NCBI RefSeq assembly: GCF_036373705.1
Contig: NC_089852.1
Coordinates: 28,818,707 to 28,882,706 of the forward strand
DNA: 64,000 nt
Origin: Amia ocellicauda
Taxonomy: Eukaryota; Chordata; Actinopteri; Amiiformes; Amiidae
Direction of reading: 5' to 3'
Part shown: in pieces, positions 36,041 to 48,065 of the stretch
Numbering within the stretch: the first letter of the stretch is position 1
Layout of the letters: the number at the start of each line of letters is the position of its first letter
Program-made: the position numbers and the translations under genes
Notes under the pieces: model-generated
What the model saw: the letters and a program-made list of their open reading frames with translations, nothing else
What the model was told of the DNA's origin: nothing
Databases searched by the model: none

Positions 36041-37991
36041 CACGTGCCGTGTAAAGCAGTTTACCCCCAGTGCTCAGCTATAACACGGCCAGTGAGGGGC
36101 CTGTCCCTGCAGCCTGCTGGTGTCCCCGAGCCATGGGCCCCCCATCCAGCTGGAGTCCTGACTGTGTCCTTACATGTCTGAGAGAGTGGGTCTGTGGCAC
36201 GGCTGCTGCTGCTCTATTTTAATCCCATCCCAATATGCAGCTCCCCTCCTTGGGCTATATTTACACCTGTGGTCTGTAAGATCATTCTTTCCCATGAGGC
36301 AGAGGCACAGGGCCACAGAGGCACAGAGGTGCAGAGACACAGAGGTACAGAGGGAGATCAGGAACCAGGAAGTCCCAGAGACTAAACTACCTGTTTTCCT
36401 GACAGTGATGTGCAGCTCAGAATGACTTACTAGTTCAGCAGCTCACAGGTGGATGTAGTAAATCGGTGTCTTCGGGGGTGGGGGGGGGCTGTAAAAGTAA
36501 TTGGCCCGTGTCTCTGCAGGAGCCAGGCCGGGGCCACAGTGCTCTGCCAGATCAGTACTTCTGTGCAGAGGCCCTGGCTGTCAGCCGAGAACACCATATC
36601 AGCCATCAATTGCCCAGACGGCACTTAACTTAATGAGTGATTAAAACCCTTAGGAGCAAAGGCACAAATTCAAGACAATGTAGCCAAGAGGCACAGCACA
36701 GCTCCCACAGCCTCTGCACCACAGAGATACACTGTATAGGAATATATATTTATAGATCTTCGCAGAGAACCCACTCACACACACACACCCAAACATTATC
36801 CACACAATCTCAGCAGGTGGCCCGGCCGCACTGAGCTGTACCCCAGGGTCCGTGTCAGAGGGACCCACCGAGGCCCGTGTGCTTGTGGGCTGCTGACGGC
36901 TGTTTCGGGAGAGCACCACCTCGGTTCACCCAGGACCGCAGCTGTCAGAAGCACGAAGCACCCCTGTACAGTAAGAGGGGCTGATATCTCACATTCAAAC
37001 GTCCTTTTGCAAACTGACACCACCACTTCCTCCCTCTCCCAGCAGAACTGCTGATCCCAGGACAGGACATCCCGACTGCCTGACCCTGGAGCCCATCCAG
37101 GAGGGTCTGTCCTGCGGGAGAGTGGTGCACACCTGAGCAGCCAGCTGAGACAGGTGAGGAGGTCACTCTCCTACTACTTGACACCCCCATTTTGCCGCAT
37201 AGCACTACACCACCAACAGCCCTCACATAGCCCCCCCCACACACACCACTAATGCGCTCACAGCGTACGAGTTCACCCACTTCTTTTCAGCACAACTGTA
37301 GTTAAAAAAAATAATTTAAAATACAACAATAACAACTAAATAGACTGAAGTCTATCAATGAGAATGGATGCCGAGAGGATCCACTGTAACACACAGGACC
37401 GTTTCAGCCTATCAGCATTGCCACTCCATACGTAAATCCCACAGCAGTCGCATGCACAAACACTGGGCCTCGGTGCCGGCAATGTCAGGAGCAACAGCCA
37501 TAAAGTCAGTGCAGACCGAAAAGAGAATAGAGCACACTCTTAGCTTTAGGTTTAACTTTGTTTAAGTCAGCCAGGCAACTTACAGTGAGGCAGCTCGGGA
37601 ATCCCCTGCCGTAGCACTCCTCTGTGACAGTCTGTCAGTGAGCCGCAGAGTCTCCTGTCTCTCTCTTGCTCTCTCTCTCCCCTGCTCGGCACTCACTCTC
37701 CTGGGCTATTCCCTCTGTCCCTCCTGCGTTGCTGCCTCACTGAGAGAGAGAGAGTGGGAGAGGGGGTGGGGAAATCTAGGAGGGAGGGAGGGAGGCAAAG
37801 AGAGAGAGAGGTAGAGAAGGGAAATTCAGAGCAGTCGGTGAGTCAGCACTCCACTGTAAGGGAACGAATGCAAAGGAAAATCTGGCAGCTTCCTTACTGT
37901 ATCTCTCACACTCCCTCCCTCCCCTTCTCTCTCACAATCATTTTCCCTGCCCCCTTCCCTCTCCCTCTCTCTTGTTCCCTGTCTCACGCTT

Positions 37992-37992
<1 letters not shown>

Positions 37993-38030
<38 letters not shown>
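37993..38030. repeat. (CT)n microsatellite
   Basis: About 18 CT units in a broader pyrimidine-rich stretch. Confidence 0.9.
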
Positions 38031-38032
<2 letters not shown>

Positions 38033-39739
38033 GTCGATTGACTAATCCAGTGAGTTGCCTGCTATTTGCTATTTCCAGTGGCTGTTTTTATGACTACTGA
38101 CTCGATCCTAGCGCTCGCAGCTCTTGGGGCACAGAAGCCCTGTTGCACTGCTAAGTGGGACGGCATAGGGGGCGTGGGGAACGCTCCCCCCTCATCGCTT
38201 CGGGGGGGTGATCCACTCGGCTCCACCCAACGCAGCAGGAGCTACAAACTGCGGGGCTTGTGTACAAACACCACGCTGTCTCTGCTGTGCTGAGAGCTGC
38301 ACACTGCTGCCGAGCCAGACTGTGCAGCGCAAACCCTCAGCTCTTCCAGAAGCCCGCAGCAGCTCAGGGAAGCCGTGTGCTGCGTTCACAGGCCGGCACT
38401 GGAGAGAGAGGGATACAGCCCCTTCAAAGGAGAAATGAAACTACGCCGGGAGAGTGAATCCATTAGGGCACTTGAGTGTGGAGTGCAGGTGGCACAGGGG
38501 CCTAGAGGGGCATCTCTGTCCACCTGCGCAGAGGACAGAGCCCAATGACAACCGGCAGGAGTGTTCACCAGCCTGGGGTCACCTGGGAGTCACACACACG
38601 CACATTCACTCACACTCACACAGCAGTGGCATTGTTTACTGCTGTTTAATTATTTACAGCACAGGAGCTACAGGAGTCAGCTCCCAGTGCGCCCCGATGA
38701 GGGTGGCGCTGTGTGGGCTGCTGCTGGTGTGAGAGCTCACCATCACACTCTCAGGCCGTGACCGCAGACCTCTGACAGGGGGGGCAGAGGCAACACCTGG
38801 AGTGAGTGGCAGTTCTCACAGAGCCCAATACCTGCTGCCCTCATTTCCAGCGCTTTGAGGGAGACGCAAGAAAGAGGATGGAAAACGGCTCCCTCTAGCG
38901 CCGCCTAGCGGGGCTGTCTGTCAGCAGCGTCTTCAAACACATCATGATATCATCCTGGCTGATTAAACCCGTTCACTCTGGGCATGGAGTGACTGACATA
39001 CATACATATACAAACATGCATACATACATATGTTCTATGGACTCTGACTCTTAAATTGTAAACTTCTGTCAAGAGTTCATTAAACAGTCGATTTTGTTGT
39101 GCACTGAATACACGCATACATCCATGCATACAATGGTATTCAAGTTATTTTGATTTTAAGTTCAGCAGAGTCAGCATCTGATTACACACGATCCGGGGCC
39201 ATGTTAACTCAACTTTGATCAACCTTACATGTAAGTTACACACACTGTACATACAGTAAAGAAGTATCCAGTTGGCTAATACGGTGGTATTCCGATAAAG
39301 TGCAGAGTTTCAGACATTTCAGATGTGTGCACTATCCTAGCTCGGTGGCTACACATCCAGGCGAGCTGGTTACTTGATATTTACACAGTGACTGTCCTGG
39401 CTCCGGCAGGCAGTTTGAGGAAGTACAGATGAGAGCTTTAATCATTGTTCACACCCTGAGTGGGGGAAACGGAAACTTAAGAAAAAGAAAATAAAACTGT
39501 GTACCGGTCTGCAATCCCACTGCTAACGAATTGGAGCTGAGGACTGCGGCAGATAAAAAGACGCCTCACACACAGACACAAAGTATCGCCTAATTCCTCC
39601 CATCACATCCTGCTGAACTTGAATCCACCGCAATAGAGACAGCGCATCTTCCACTGCGACTCTGCACACACATGAAATGCTGCCACACAGGGATTAACAA
39701 CACACTCACATCCAGATTGCCCTGCTTGCACTCCCGGCT

Positions 39740-40165
39740 CCGGTGTGTCTTCACTGCCGCTCACTTTCTCAGCGCCCGGCTGCCAACGCGTTACACTGCG
39801 GAGTTTTTTGGCTCGGCGTCGGTGTGAGAGTGCTGTCGCTGGAGGATTCTGGGATTTGTAGTCCGTTTCGTGAACGTCGTGTTCCCAGCCTTAGCGTCGA
39901 CACGGAGAGGCGGCACCGCAGACCTGTGCGTCATGGCAGTAAAGCACCCTTGAAGTGAGGGGAGCTGCCGCGCTTGTGTGCGGGTCCCTGTCTCCGCCGG
40001 TGCTTCAGTGAGATGTTCCGTGGCGTGGCTCTGATTGCAGCCGGGCACTGAGCCTCGGTGGAGGGCGTTGCTGCGCCTACATAGCGCTGTTTGCAAAGGG
40101 CAACACGGCGCCCAGTTGCTAAGCTGAGAATGTCGAGCATGTCAGACAGGCCTGACGCCATGCAT
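39740..40165. promoter_or_regulatory. CpG-rich promoter-like block with ZNF143/THAP11-type motif
   Basis: Dense in CpG compared with the surroundings. On the minus strand 39862-39841 reads ACTACAAATCCCAGAATCC, close to the ACTACAATTCCCAGAATGC promoter motif bound by ZNF143/THAP11. The block lies between the 5' side of hap1 (minus) and rcc1 (plus, ATG at 41112), so it could drive either or both. A minus-strand ATG at 40161 opens 76 codons of unrecognised sequence. Confidence 0.5.
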
Positions 40166-40404
40166 TTATGTATTTATAGTATTATGGTGTACAGTATGTT
40201 CATATCAGATAACCGCTTTGGCCTGTCCCCAACAACAGCTATTTGAACTGTATTGGTTGTGTTGGTTTCTTTACTGCGGGGAGGTATTGACGCGGTGCCC
40301 TCTCAGTGCTGGGCACTTCCTCTCTCAGCCCCAGTGCTGGCGTGACCCACATGCCCCGCACAGCTGTTGATGCTAAAACGGGCCGTCCAGGAGCACAGCT
40401 GTCC

Positions 40405-40433
40405 AGCCCAGCCCAGCCCAGCCCAGCCCAGCC
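40405..40433. repeat. (CCCAG)n pentamer repeat
   Basis: Five to six tandem CCCAG units. Confidence 0.9.
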
Positions 40434-40626
40434 CCGCCGCACCCTGATCGGATTCACAGCTGATGGTCCATCGTCCAATGCACCGCAAGTCGGGTGGTGC
40501 TTTGAACTTCCCACCATTGTCTTCAGTGGGAGTATGACGTGTGGTAGGGGTTAGGGATCGTCTGAACGGAATAATAGTAATATAGACCTTGCAATAGAAC
40601 AAGCCTCTGTATGTTGTCACACGCAA

Positions 40627-40653
40627 TCTAATAATAATAATAATAATAATAAA
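40627..40653. repeat. (AAT)n microsatellite
   Basis: Eight to nine AAT units upstream of rcc1. Confidence 0.9.
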
Positions 40654-41111
40654 AGAAGAAAAAGGCAATACTGATTCGGTCTGAACTGAAGGGGTGCGAC
40701 TCCACCGGCCCGTTAATTGAGCCACACCTGCGCTCAATCAGCACGACAGTCGGCTCTGTGAGAGGGCGCACATTGTTCTTAAACCAAAAAGTGCATTTCT
40801 GTACCAAGGCCTTTAGACCCCTTCAAGATAGTAGTGTTAGGCTGTCGCTAACTGTGAGTATACTACCATCCATTTGTGAGAAAATCAGTGCCATGTCTGT
40901 AGATTGACAGGCTCATGTTACAAGACTATTTGATCAAACAGGTGGAAGACGGGGGTTTTGGGGGTTGAAACGCTCTCAGTGGTAAACAGGCGGGCTTAGC
41001 ACTTTAGACTTGCGTCTAATGAGTATTTAAATATTAAGACCTTAAGACAGACAAGCAAACCCCACTCCTGTGTCTCCCCTCGTCTGGTGAAGCAGAAGCA
41101 GCATTTCCTCA

Positions 41112-44100
41112 ATGAAAGGCAAGAGACGCGTGGCGGACAGCGCCGCCGGTGAGTCGTGTGCATTACATTAGACTAGCGCTTACTGTCCCACTGTCCTCGG
41201 GTAGGAACTGGAAATGGGACATTACACTGGCACCCTTTTTGTTATGGTGTGATGTGTGTATTTTTTGTTAATTTTTATAAACACACTTTTTGTGCATTGT
41301 TGCCCCTTCCATAATCGAGTGAACCTGGAGAGTCGCTCAGTATAGAATTTCTTTGTCGTGTTTTGTTTAATTATATTCATCTGTCAGGCAGATTCTACCT
41401 TATTGAATTTTGAAAGCTTTTTGTGCTAAATTCGGTGCGATACTCTTCCGCCCAGCTTTCCTTAAACCCTTAACCTGTAGTGGGCTGCAGCCATGATCTG
41501 GAGGTCGCTGCAATTGGTAACATTTTTATTGCGCACCTGCAGTTTTGTTTAGTTCAGTGGTTCTCAACCCTGGTACTGGAGGAGCCCCTCCCCTACTGAT
41601 TTTTGTTCCAATCAAGATCTCAATTACTTAACTTAACCCTTAATTGAAGTAATTTGAATTTTAAGTAGTTGGTTCCTTAATAAGAATTAATTCCTATACA
41701 ATGTTATACTTAATTTAACCCCCCTACTGTTTAAATCATTAAAATGCTCTGATTTAGGAAATTATTGGTTCAATTAAGGGTTAAATTAAGTAATTGAGAA
41801 CTGCCTTGACACAAAAAACAGCAGGGTAGGGAGTTCCCCAGGACCAGGGTTGAGAACCACTGTTTAAGTTCAAGCTCTTGTCTCGTGTATATAGATGAGA
41901 ACTAGCACGCTACTAATTACGACAACATCTGCAGATTTATTTTTCATTGAAATTGACACAACCACTAATTTTCTACTGCACCCCCCAGGAGTGTGGCACT
42001 GCTCCCACGGGCATGTGCCAGGGCAGGTGCTGGCGGTGGGGCAGGGAGATGTGGGGCAGCTGGGACTGGGGGAGGAAGTGCTGGAGCGGACCAGGGCGGC
42101 GCTGGTCAGGCTGCCGGCTCCGGTGGTGCAGGTGGAGGCGGGGGGAATGCATACGGTGTGCCTGACTGAGAATGGGGAGGTGAGTCTGCAGGCCATCACA
42201 GTAGAGCAGCAAATTAGCCCTGTGTACTACAGCACAGACTCGCAAAAGAGCAGGACCGTACCAAACCGTTCTTCAACACACATGCAGTAGAGCAAATTAT
42301 AATCCAGAGCTCATAATATCACTGGAGCTCAGCACAGGGTAGTGACAGAACAGTAAATTACCTAATGAAAACTCCACAGCACATTACTTGCTTCTGGTTG
42401 GCTGTTGCAGGTGTACACGTTCGGCTGCAATGACGAGGGAGGGCTGGGGCGCGACACGACGGAGGAGGGCTCGGAGACCACACCCGGGCGCGTGGCGCTG
42501 CCCAAGCCCACGGTGCAGGTGTCGGCAGGGGACAGCCACACAGCCGCACTGGCCCGTGACGGCACCGTCTTCATCTGGGGCTCCTTCAGGGTAGGGATGG
42601 CGCTGGGAGTGGAGTGTGGGAGGCCTGATGCTACCAGTGCGCCTCAGTGTGATGGCAACATGTTACTCTCTCTCAGGACAACAGCGGGGTGATTGGCCTG
42701 CTGGAAGCCTGGGAGAAGAGTGTCGCCCCCAAGCAGCTGCACACCACGGAAGCCATCGTCAAGATCAGCTCAGGTGAGGAGACAACAGCCCAATCACACT
42801 GGAGCATTCAGACTTCCTACATGGGCTCTTAAATCAGCCTCGTGAAGAACCGAAGGGAGTCTTTCACAGACTTGGCTGTGCTGTTTTCTTATTGGGGTTT
42901 CTAATATAATAATATTATAATAATAATAATTCAGGGTGTGGGTGGTTCCTAGGGTTGTTGAGGGGTTGTTGAGCGGTGCAGCGCGGTGTGATAGGGCTAT
43001 TCCTGCTCTTCCCTCTGCAGGTAATGATCACCTGGTGCTGCTGACGCTGAGCGGCTCTCTGCTCACCTGTGGCTGTGGGGAGCAGGGCCAGCTTGGCCGC
43101 GTGCCAGAGAGATTCACCAACCGTGGCGGGAGAGGGGGCCTGGGTAAAGACTCGTGCCACTTTGCCACACTATTACTCTGCCACAGCCACACTGCTGCCC
43201 TACTCTCTCTCCCTTGCTCTGTGCAGCCCGTCTGCTGGTCCCCCAGGCTGTGCGGATCAAGGGCAGCGGCAGATTGAAGTTTCAGGATGTGTTCTGTGGC
43301 GCCTACTTCACCTTCGCCCTGACCTCAGAGGGACGAGTCTACTGTTTTGGCCTCTCCAACTACCACCAGCTGGGTGAGCAGAGAGACTGCCAGACTGGCA
43401 CACGGACACACAGTGAGACTAGCCAACACTCAGACTGACGTGCATCCAGGTGGACGCAGTGACGCACAGGGTTTGTGAGTGTGTGTGGTGATTGGTGTGT
43501 CTGTGTCTCAGGCACACAGAGTCCCGTGTCGGTGTTCATGCCTCAGGTGACGGCTGGGTTCCAGGGGTCAGCGGTGTCCTGGGTCTCCTTCTCCGGGGGC
43601 CAGCACCACTCGCTGTGTCTGGACTCCACAGGTATGGTCCCGCTCGGCCACTGCACACGGTCACACCGCCCACACTGTGCCCCGGTGCAGTGCGGAGATG
43701 CACCTCTCTGACGTAGCCGTGCTGTTCTGCAGGGCAGGTGTACAGCCTAGGCAGGGCAGAGTACGGGCGGTTGGGTCTGGGCGTGGGTGCCAGGGAGCAG
43801 GTGTGTCCGGCCGCAGTGCCCGAGCTGAGCAGGGCGACCGTTGTGGCCTGCGGAGCATCGGTCAGCTATGCCATCACTAGTGACGGTGAGATGTCCCCCC
43901 CACCCCCCTGAAATTGAGGTGAACTGTATACAGGTAGAAAGCATACATTTGTGCAGTTGTCTAGAGGTGTACAGGGCACAGGTACTGAAGCATACAGGTG
44001 TGCAGTTGTTTAGAGGTGTACAGTGCTCTGTATAACAGGCACAGGGGATTGCAGATGTGCTGAGCAGCTGTTACTCCATGCTCGCAGGTTGTGCCCTCTC

Positions 44101-44257
44101 CTGGGGCATGGGCACCAACATGCAGCTGGGCACAGGCGAGGAGGATGACGCCTGGAGCCCCGTGCAGATGAGGGGCAAGCAGCTGGATGGCCATGCAGTA
44201 CTGGCAGTGTCCAGCGGGGGGCAGCACACAATGCTCCTGATAAAGGACCAGAGCTGA
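41112..44257 (+). CDS. rcc1: Regulator of chromosome condensation 1 (Ran guanine nucleotide exchange factor)
   Basis: CDS join(41112..41148, 41989..42179, 42411..42590, 42677..42773, 43021..43143, 43227..43373, 43512..43631, 43733..43885, 44088..44257): 405 codons, human RCC1 has 421. All junctions are GT-AG and in phase. It has the seven-bladed propeller repeats ([49 protein letters not shown]). The nuclear enzyme loads Ran with GTP on chromatin. Conserved functional residues are present: Asp in AGDSHTAAL, Asp in SGNDHLVLL, His in SGGQHHSLC, and the [10 protein letters not shown] wedge. The N-tail is short ([13 protein letters not shown]) and lacks the SPK/PPK methylation motif. The start context is weak, so a further 5' exon is possible. 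It could be a diverged paralogue. Confidence 0.93.
41555..41862. mobile_element. hAT-like foldback element (308 bp) in rcc1 intron 1
   Basis: Terminal inverted repeats CAGTGGTTCTCAACCCTGG (41555 onward) and the same sequence reversed at 41862, with one base difference further in. The inverted symmetry continues inside: AATTACTTAACTTAACCC on the left pairs with GGGTTAAATTAAGTAATT on the right, so the copy could fold into a long hairpin. Flanks GTTTAGTT (41547-41554) and TTTAAGTT (41863-41870) match at six of eight bases, suggesting an aged 8-bp hAT duplication. CAGTGGTTCTCAA ends are typical of hAT families. Non-coding. Confidence 0.75.
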
Positions 44258-44522
44258 CAGGGGAGTCCGCAGCAGTCTCCAGGGCCTAACTCTCTCTCTC
44301 TCTCTCGCGCGCTCGCTCATCCTGTCTGTTTTATCTTTACTGTGCTTTGAAGCTTGCCTCTGCTGCTCAAAAATTAAAGGCAATATTCCGTATTCTGTTT
44401 TTATAGGAATCTGTACTTCAAAGAAAATAAGTGCAGAATATCTTAGCATTTTTTATTGTGTGTGTGTTTATGTGTGTGTGTTTGCTCATGCGTGTGTAAT
44501 GTATGCCCATTTTGTGAAAATG

Positions 44523-44528
44523 AATAAA
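44523..44528 (+). terminator. rcc1 polyadenylation signal
   Basis: AATAAA 266 bp after the rcc1 stop; an ATTAAA at 44374 is a possible earlier site. Confidence 0.75.
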
Positions 44529-46299
44529 ATTATTATAATGAAGTTTCTCAGCTCAGTGAAATGTACTGACAGTTATAACCGCTGGTTTATCGCCTGACTC
44601 GCAGTATCTGCAGCAAAACATGCGTCGTCTCCGGGAAGACTTCACGGTGACGTTCATAATTGTGTTATCAGTTAATTAGTTTAATTCCCTGTGTACTCTG
44701 CAATAAATTAGATTGAGCTGAAAGAGGTGCTCAAATCGGCAGGAAGACAAAGACCTGGATGGCGGAGACAACCCGTTTCTGAAACTCCCAGAACTATCTG
44801 GTTGTCAGAATTTTTTAATATATTTTTTAATAAGCATTTTAAAATGGAGGGGATTAGTCCTCAAATATATATTTATTTAAACTGTAATTACAGAATTTTT
44901 GAGCTGGTTGACAGCAGTCCCTTCTGTCAGCCTGTGAGACGGTTAATTAATGTACTGGATTAGCGGCGTAAATATCCCCATTAGCCATCCCACCGGCTGG
45001 GGCGGTGCGCATGACTGGGGTGCTGAGAAATGGCTCTTGCAGAATCTGCCCTGACGCACAATTCAGTGTCCAGCGGCTCTGCCTATGTGCAGCAGTCAGA
45101 GTGCAGCAGCTCTGTGTCCAGGTTGGGGGGGTGGTGTTGCTGCTCTGTTGTAAAGTGCTTTGGGATGCTGATTGCTGCAGGGGGGACTGTGTGAGTGTGC
45201 TGCCAAACCTTTACTGAGTGGGCAGGGGGGTCGGGGGTCATCCACTTTCCTGTTAATGACCACATCTCGCCCAGGCACTCAGGGGGCCGGTCATTGATCA
45301 GATCAGAAAGCCATTAGGCGCATCCAGTGGGTCCAACAGCCTCCCTGGGGGCTCCATCAGTGGGTAATTACAGGCAGTCTGTGAAAAGCAGAAGCAGTTA
45401 ATCCCCTCCCCGCTCTTTTAGAGCCGGGCTGGAGCACTGTCTGCTGGTCCCAGAGTGCCATTGTGCAGGGTTGCATTATACAGTCCCCTGGCTTTTATCT
45501 GTGCTCTGTGTTCTGTAGCATTCCCCCCCGGTCACTGCGAGTGCTTTCCTAATGTATAGAGGTCCACCGAGTCTCCTGCCATGTAATGTGTGTTTAATAG
45601 CTGTTGGTGATTTTTTTTACTTTCATGTACTTGTCTTTCCCAGAAAACCAAATCTAAACCACAACAACAAACTAAATTTAAATGTCTTTTTAACCAATTA
45701 ACTGTGTAAGTGGTGCAGAGCCGGGGCCAGTACCGCGCGGTGCTGTTTAGCCTCTGGCACACACGAGGGCGCTCTGTGTATATCGCACTGTGCTGGGGAC
45801 TGGAGAGTGGCCCATCTTCTCGGCAGTGCTGTTAACCCTTCGTGTGCCAGGCTGGGAGAGGGCAGAGGGCCACTCGCTGTGAATGATTGACAACCAGGCT
45901 GTTTTTGTCTGGGTGTGTACAGACTTGTTTTTGTTGTTGTGGTTTGATTTTTAAGATCTAATCGGATCTTTACTGAGCCTCCCAGCTGGCCGGTGTCCCA
46001 CAGCTGTAGGCATGTGCACAATTTGGGGTTCAAGCTTTAAAATAACCATATATAGCCAGGTGAGCACAAAAGTTTTCTATGGTGGGGGGTGGGGGGTAAT
46101 TAAGCGTCACAGGGAAGCAGGTGGCAGCTCAGGCAGAACAGAGGCCAAAGGACACTGCAGCTCTCCTGCCCCTCCTTCCCTCCCAGCACAGTCATAGTCA
46201 TGCTGTTTACTAAACAGCACTCCTCCCCACCCTTGCCCCACACTGTGGGAACAGGTATTGTGAGAGGTCAGGGTGTGGCAACACTCTGCATGCCTTTCT

Positions 46300-46440
46300 C
46301 CATTCAAATTCAAAATCAGAACGATCTCTATTGGCTAGACAAGTTTACACAAGTATTGCCAAAGCTTTTACAGATACAGCACAGAGGGTAGAATGTATAC
46401 AATTAAGATATCAAATAAAAGTTAAAAAACAACACAGATC
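46300..46440. repeat. Probable dispersed fish repeat (ATTGGC...TTTACA...TATTGCCAAAGC)
   Basis: ATTGGCTAGACAAGTTTACA followed by CAAGTATTGCCAAAGC resembles a sequence I know as dispersed in many fish genomes. The name and true borders cannot be fixed here. Confidence 0.35.
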
Positions 46441-47974
46441 AGCTCCATTTCTCTCTCTCTCTCTCTCACACACACTCTCTCTCCCAGACGGACACCCACA
46501 CACACTAAATGACTGTGACAGTGTAAACTCTAACCCTTGTTATTTCATCTCTGAGGAGCACTGCCAGCTTGCTGATAGTGTTATTTTTGGGTGGGGTGGG
46601 TTGTTTGCCATGGGTGGGTGTGGCAGTATGTTACCATGCTACCTGGCTTTTTATTCCAGGGAAACTAGCTCTGGGAGAGAAATCCATAAAAGGCAGAGGC
46701 AGACAGTTGTGTGTGGAAGGTGAGTGACAGGGTTTCAATGAGATGGGAGGTCTAGACACAGTGCAAGGTGCGGGGCAAAAGGGGTAATGGTCGCTGCTCC
46801 TTTGCACTGCCACCCAGAAAGTGCCCTTAGTGCCTCCCCTGGTGGACAAACCATCAGAATCCCACCATGGTCAACAATTAGCTTGAGATTGGGCCACTAC
46901 CCGCTGTGCCTACCTGTCCAGGAGAGAACATTAGAGTTCAGGATGCACCTGCAGGCAAGCCCCCTGGCCTCATTGCAACACAAGGCCCTGCCAACCCAAG
47001 AGCTCAGCCCCAGGGGCCACTGACAGAGGGGGCTCTTCTCAAAGGGTGGTACATGCACCCCTACCCCCCCAGCGCACACACACTTTGTGAAACGTCAGAT
47101 CATCTCCCCCACTTCAAAGACACGATGATCCATAATCATTATTTATGAGATGTATGGGTGAAACCCTCCCCAAAAGCTCCACAGACCCCCCTACTCAACA
47201 ACTACACATCCCCACCCCCCTCCCAGTTTGGAAACTAAACTTATGCCACTATTGGCAATACATCATATAAATTGCCAATAAAGCAATTGGGAGATGGAAG
47301 GTGGGAGGGAGCCCCAGGCTGGAACTGAGCAGTTTCCCAGACTGAGCCGTCACAGAGGTGTCAGGTTCACACCCCCCCTCCCGGCACCCAGAGCCTGGCA
47401 ACGCCCAGTTGCCTTGGCAACACAACATTTTGTCTCCAGGTGTAGTTCAACCGCACTAGGACCTCTGTGACTTGTGAGCTCCTCTCTGGCTTAGAGGGGG
47501 GGATGCTGACTGTCCACTGGATTGCCCAACCCAGACTACACAGGGGAGCAGACCTGTGAACAGCAGCATGAATCTCCTTCAGTTCAGATGACCTCCTTAT
47601 CTGTGTATGGGGTTTAGGGGTGTTGAGTAAGGTGTACACCACGCACCTCCAGTGTCCAGAAGAGAGCAGCGTTTCCTTGAGCTCCTCAGCCCCAGCATGG
47701 CGGCTGTGCAGCGCTCTCGGTCTCGCTGCAGCGGGAGATGAATTGGAGCTGAAGCTCGCACAGCAGGAGGAAAGTCGCAAGAGGATCTTAACTATTTATT
47801 GGCCACTGGCCTAGTTTCTCCTGTTCACTGTGCCCGCAGGCAGGAAACACAGAGGCCAGGGGCCCCTGCTCCCCTGCGCAGAGTGATGGGCAGGTGTGGG
47901 AACAACCTGCGATCAGACAAGACCAGCCACAAACACTGCAGTGTCTCTGGCATTCGGTAGGCCTAGTGGCCAAA

Positions 47975-47976
<2 letters not shown>

Positions 47977-48015
<39 letters not shown>

Positions 48016-48017
48016 GC

Positions 48018-48064
<47 letters not shown>
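47977..48064. repeat. Compound (CA)n-(TA)n microsatellite
   Basis: A CA array to about 48010, a short TATGCATT linker, then about 22 TA units. Confidence 0.95.

Positions 48065-48065
<1 letters not shown>

Larger units (their letters stand above)
33200..39700. other. Repeat-rich spacer upstream of hap1, no gene seen
   Basis: Contains (CA)n at 34969-35000 and 35518-35545, a hAT-like insertion at 35602-36040, (CT)n at 37993-38030, GA- and CT-rich runs, and scattered TACA repeats near 39000-39035. No coding exon was recognised on either strand. Non-coding 5' exons of hap1 may be here. Confidence 0.5.
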
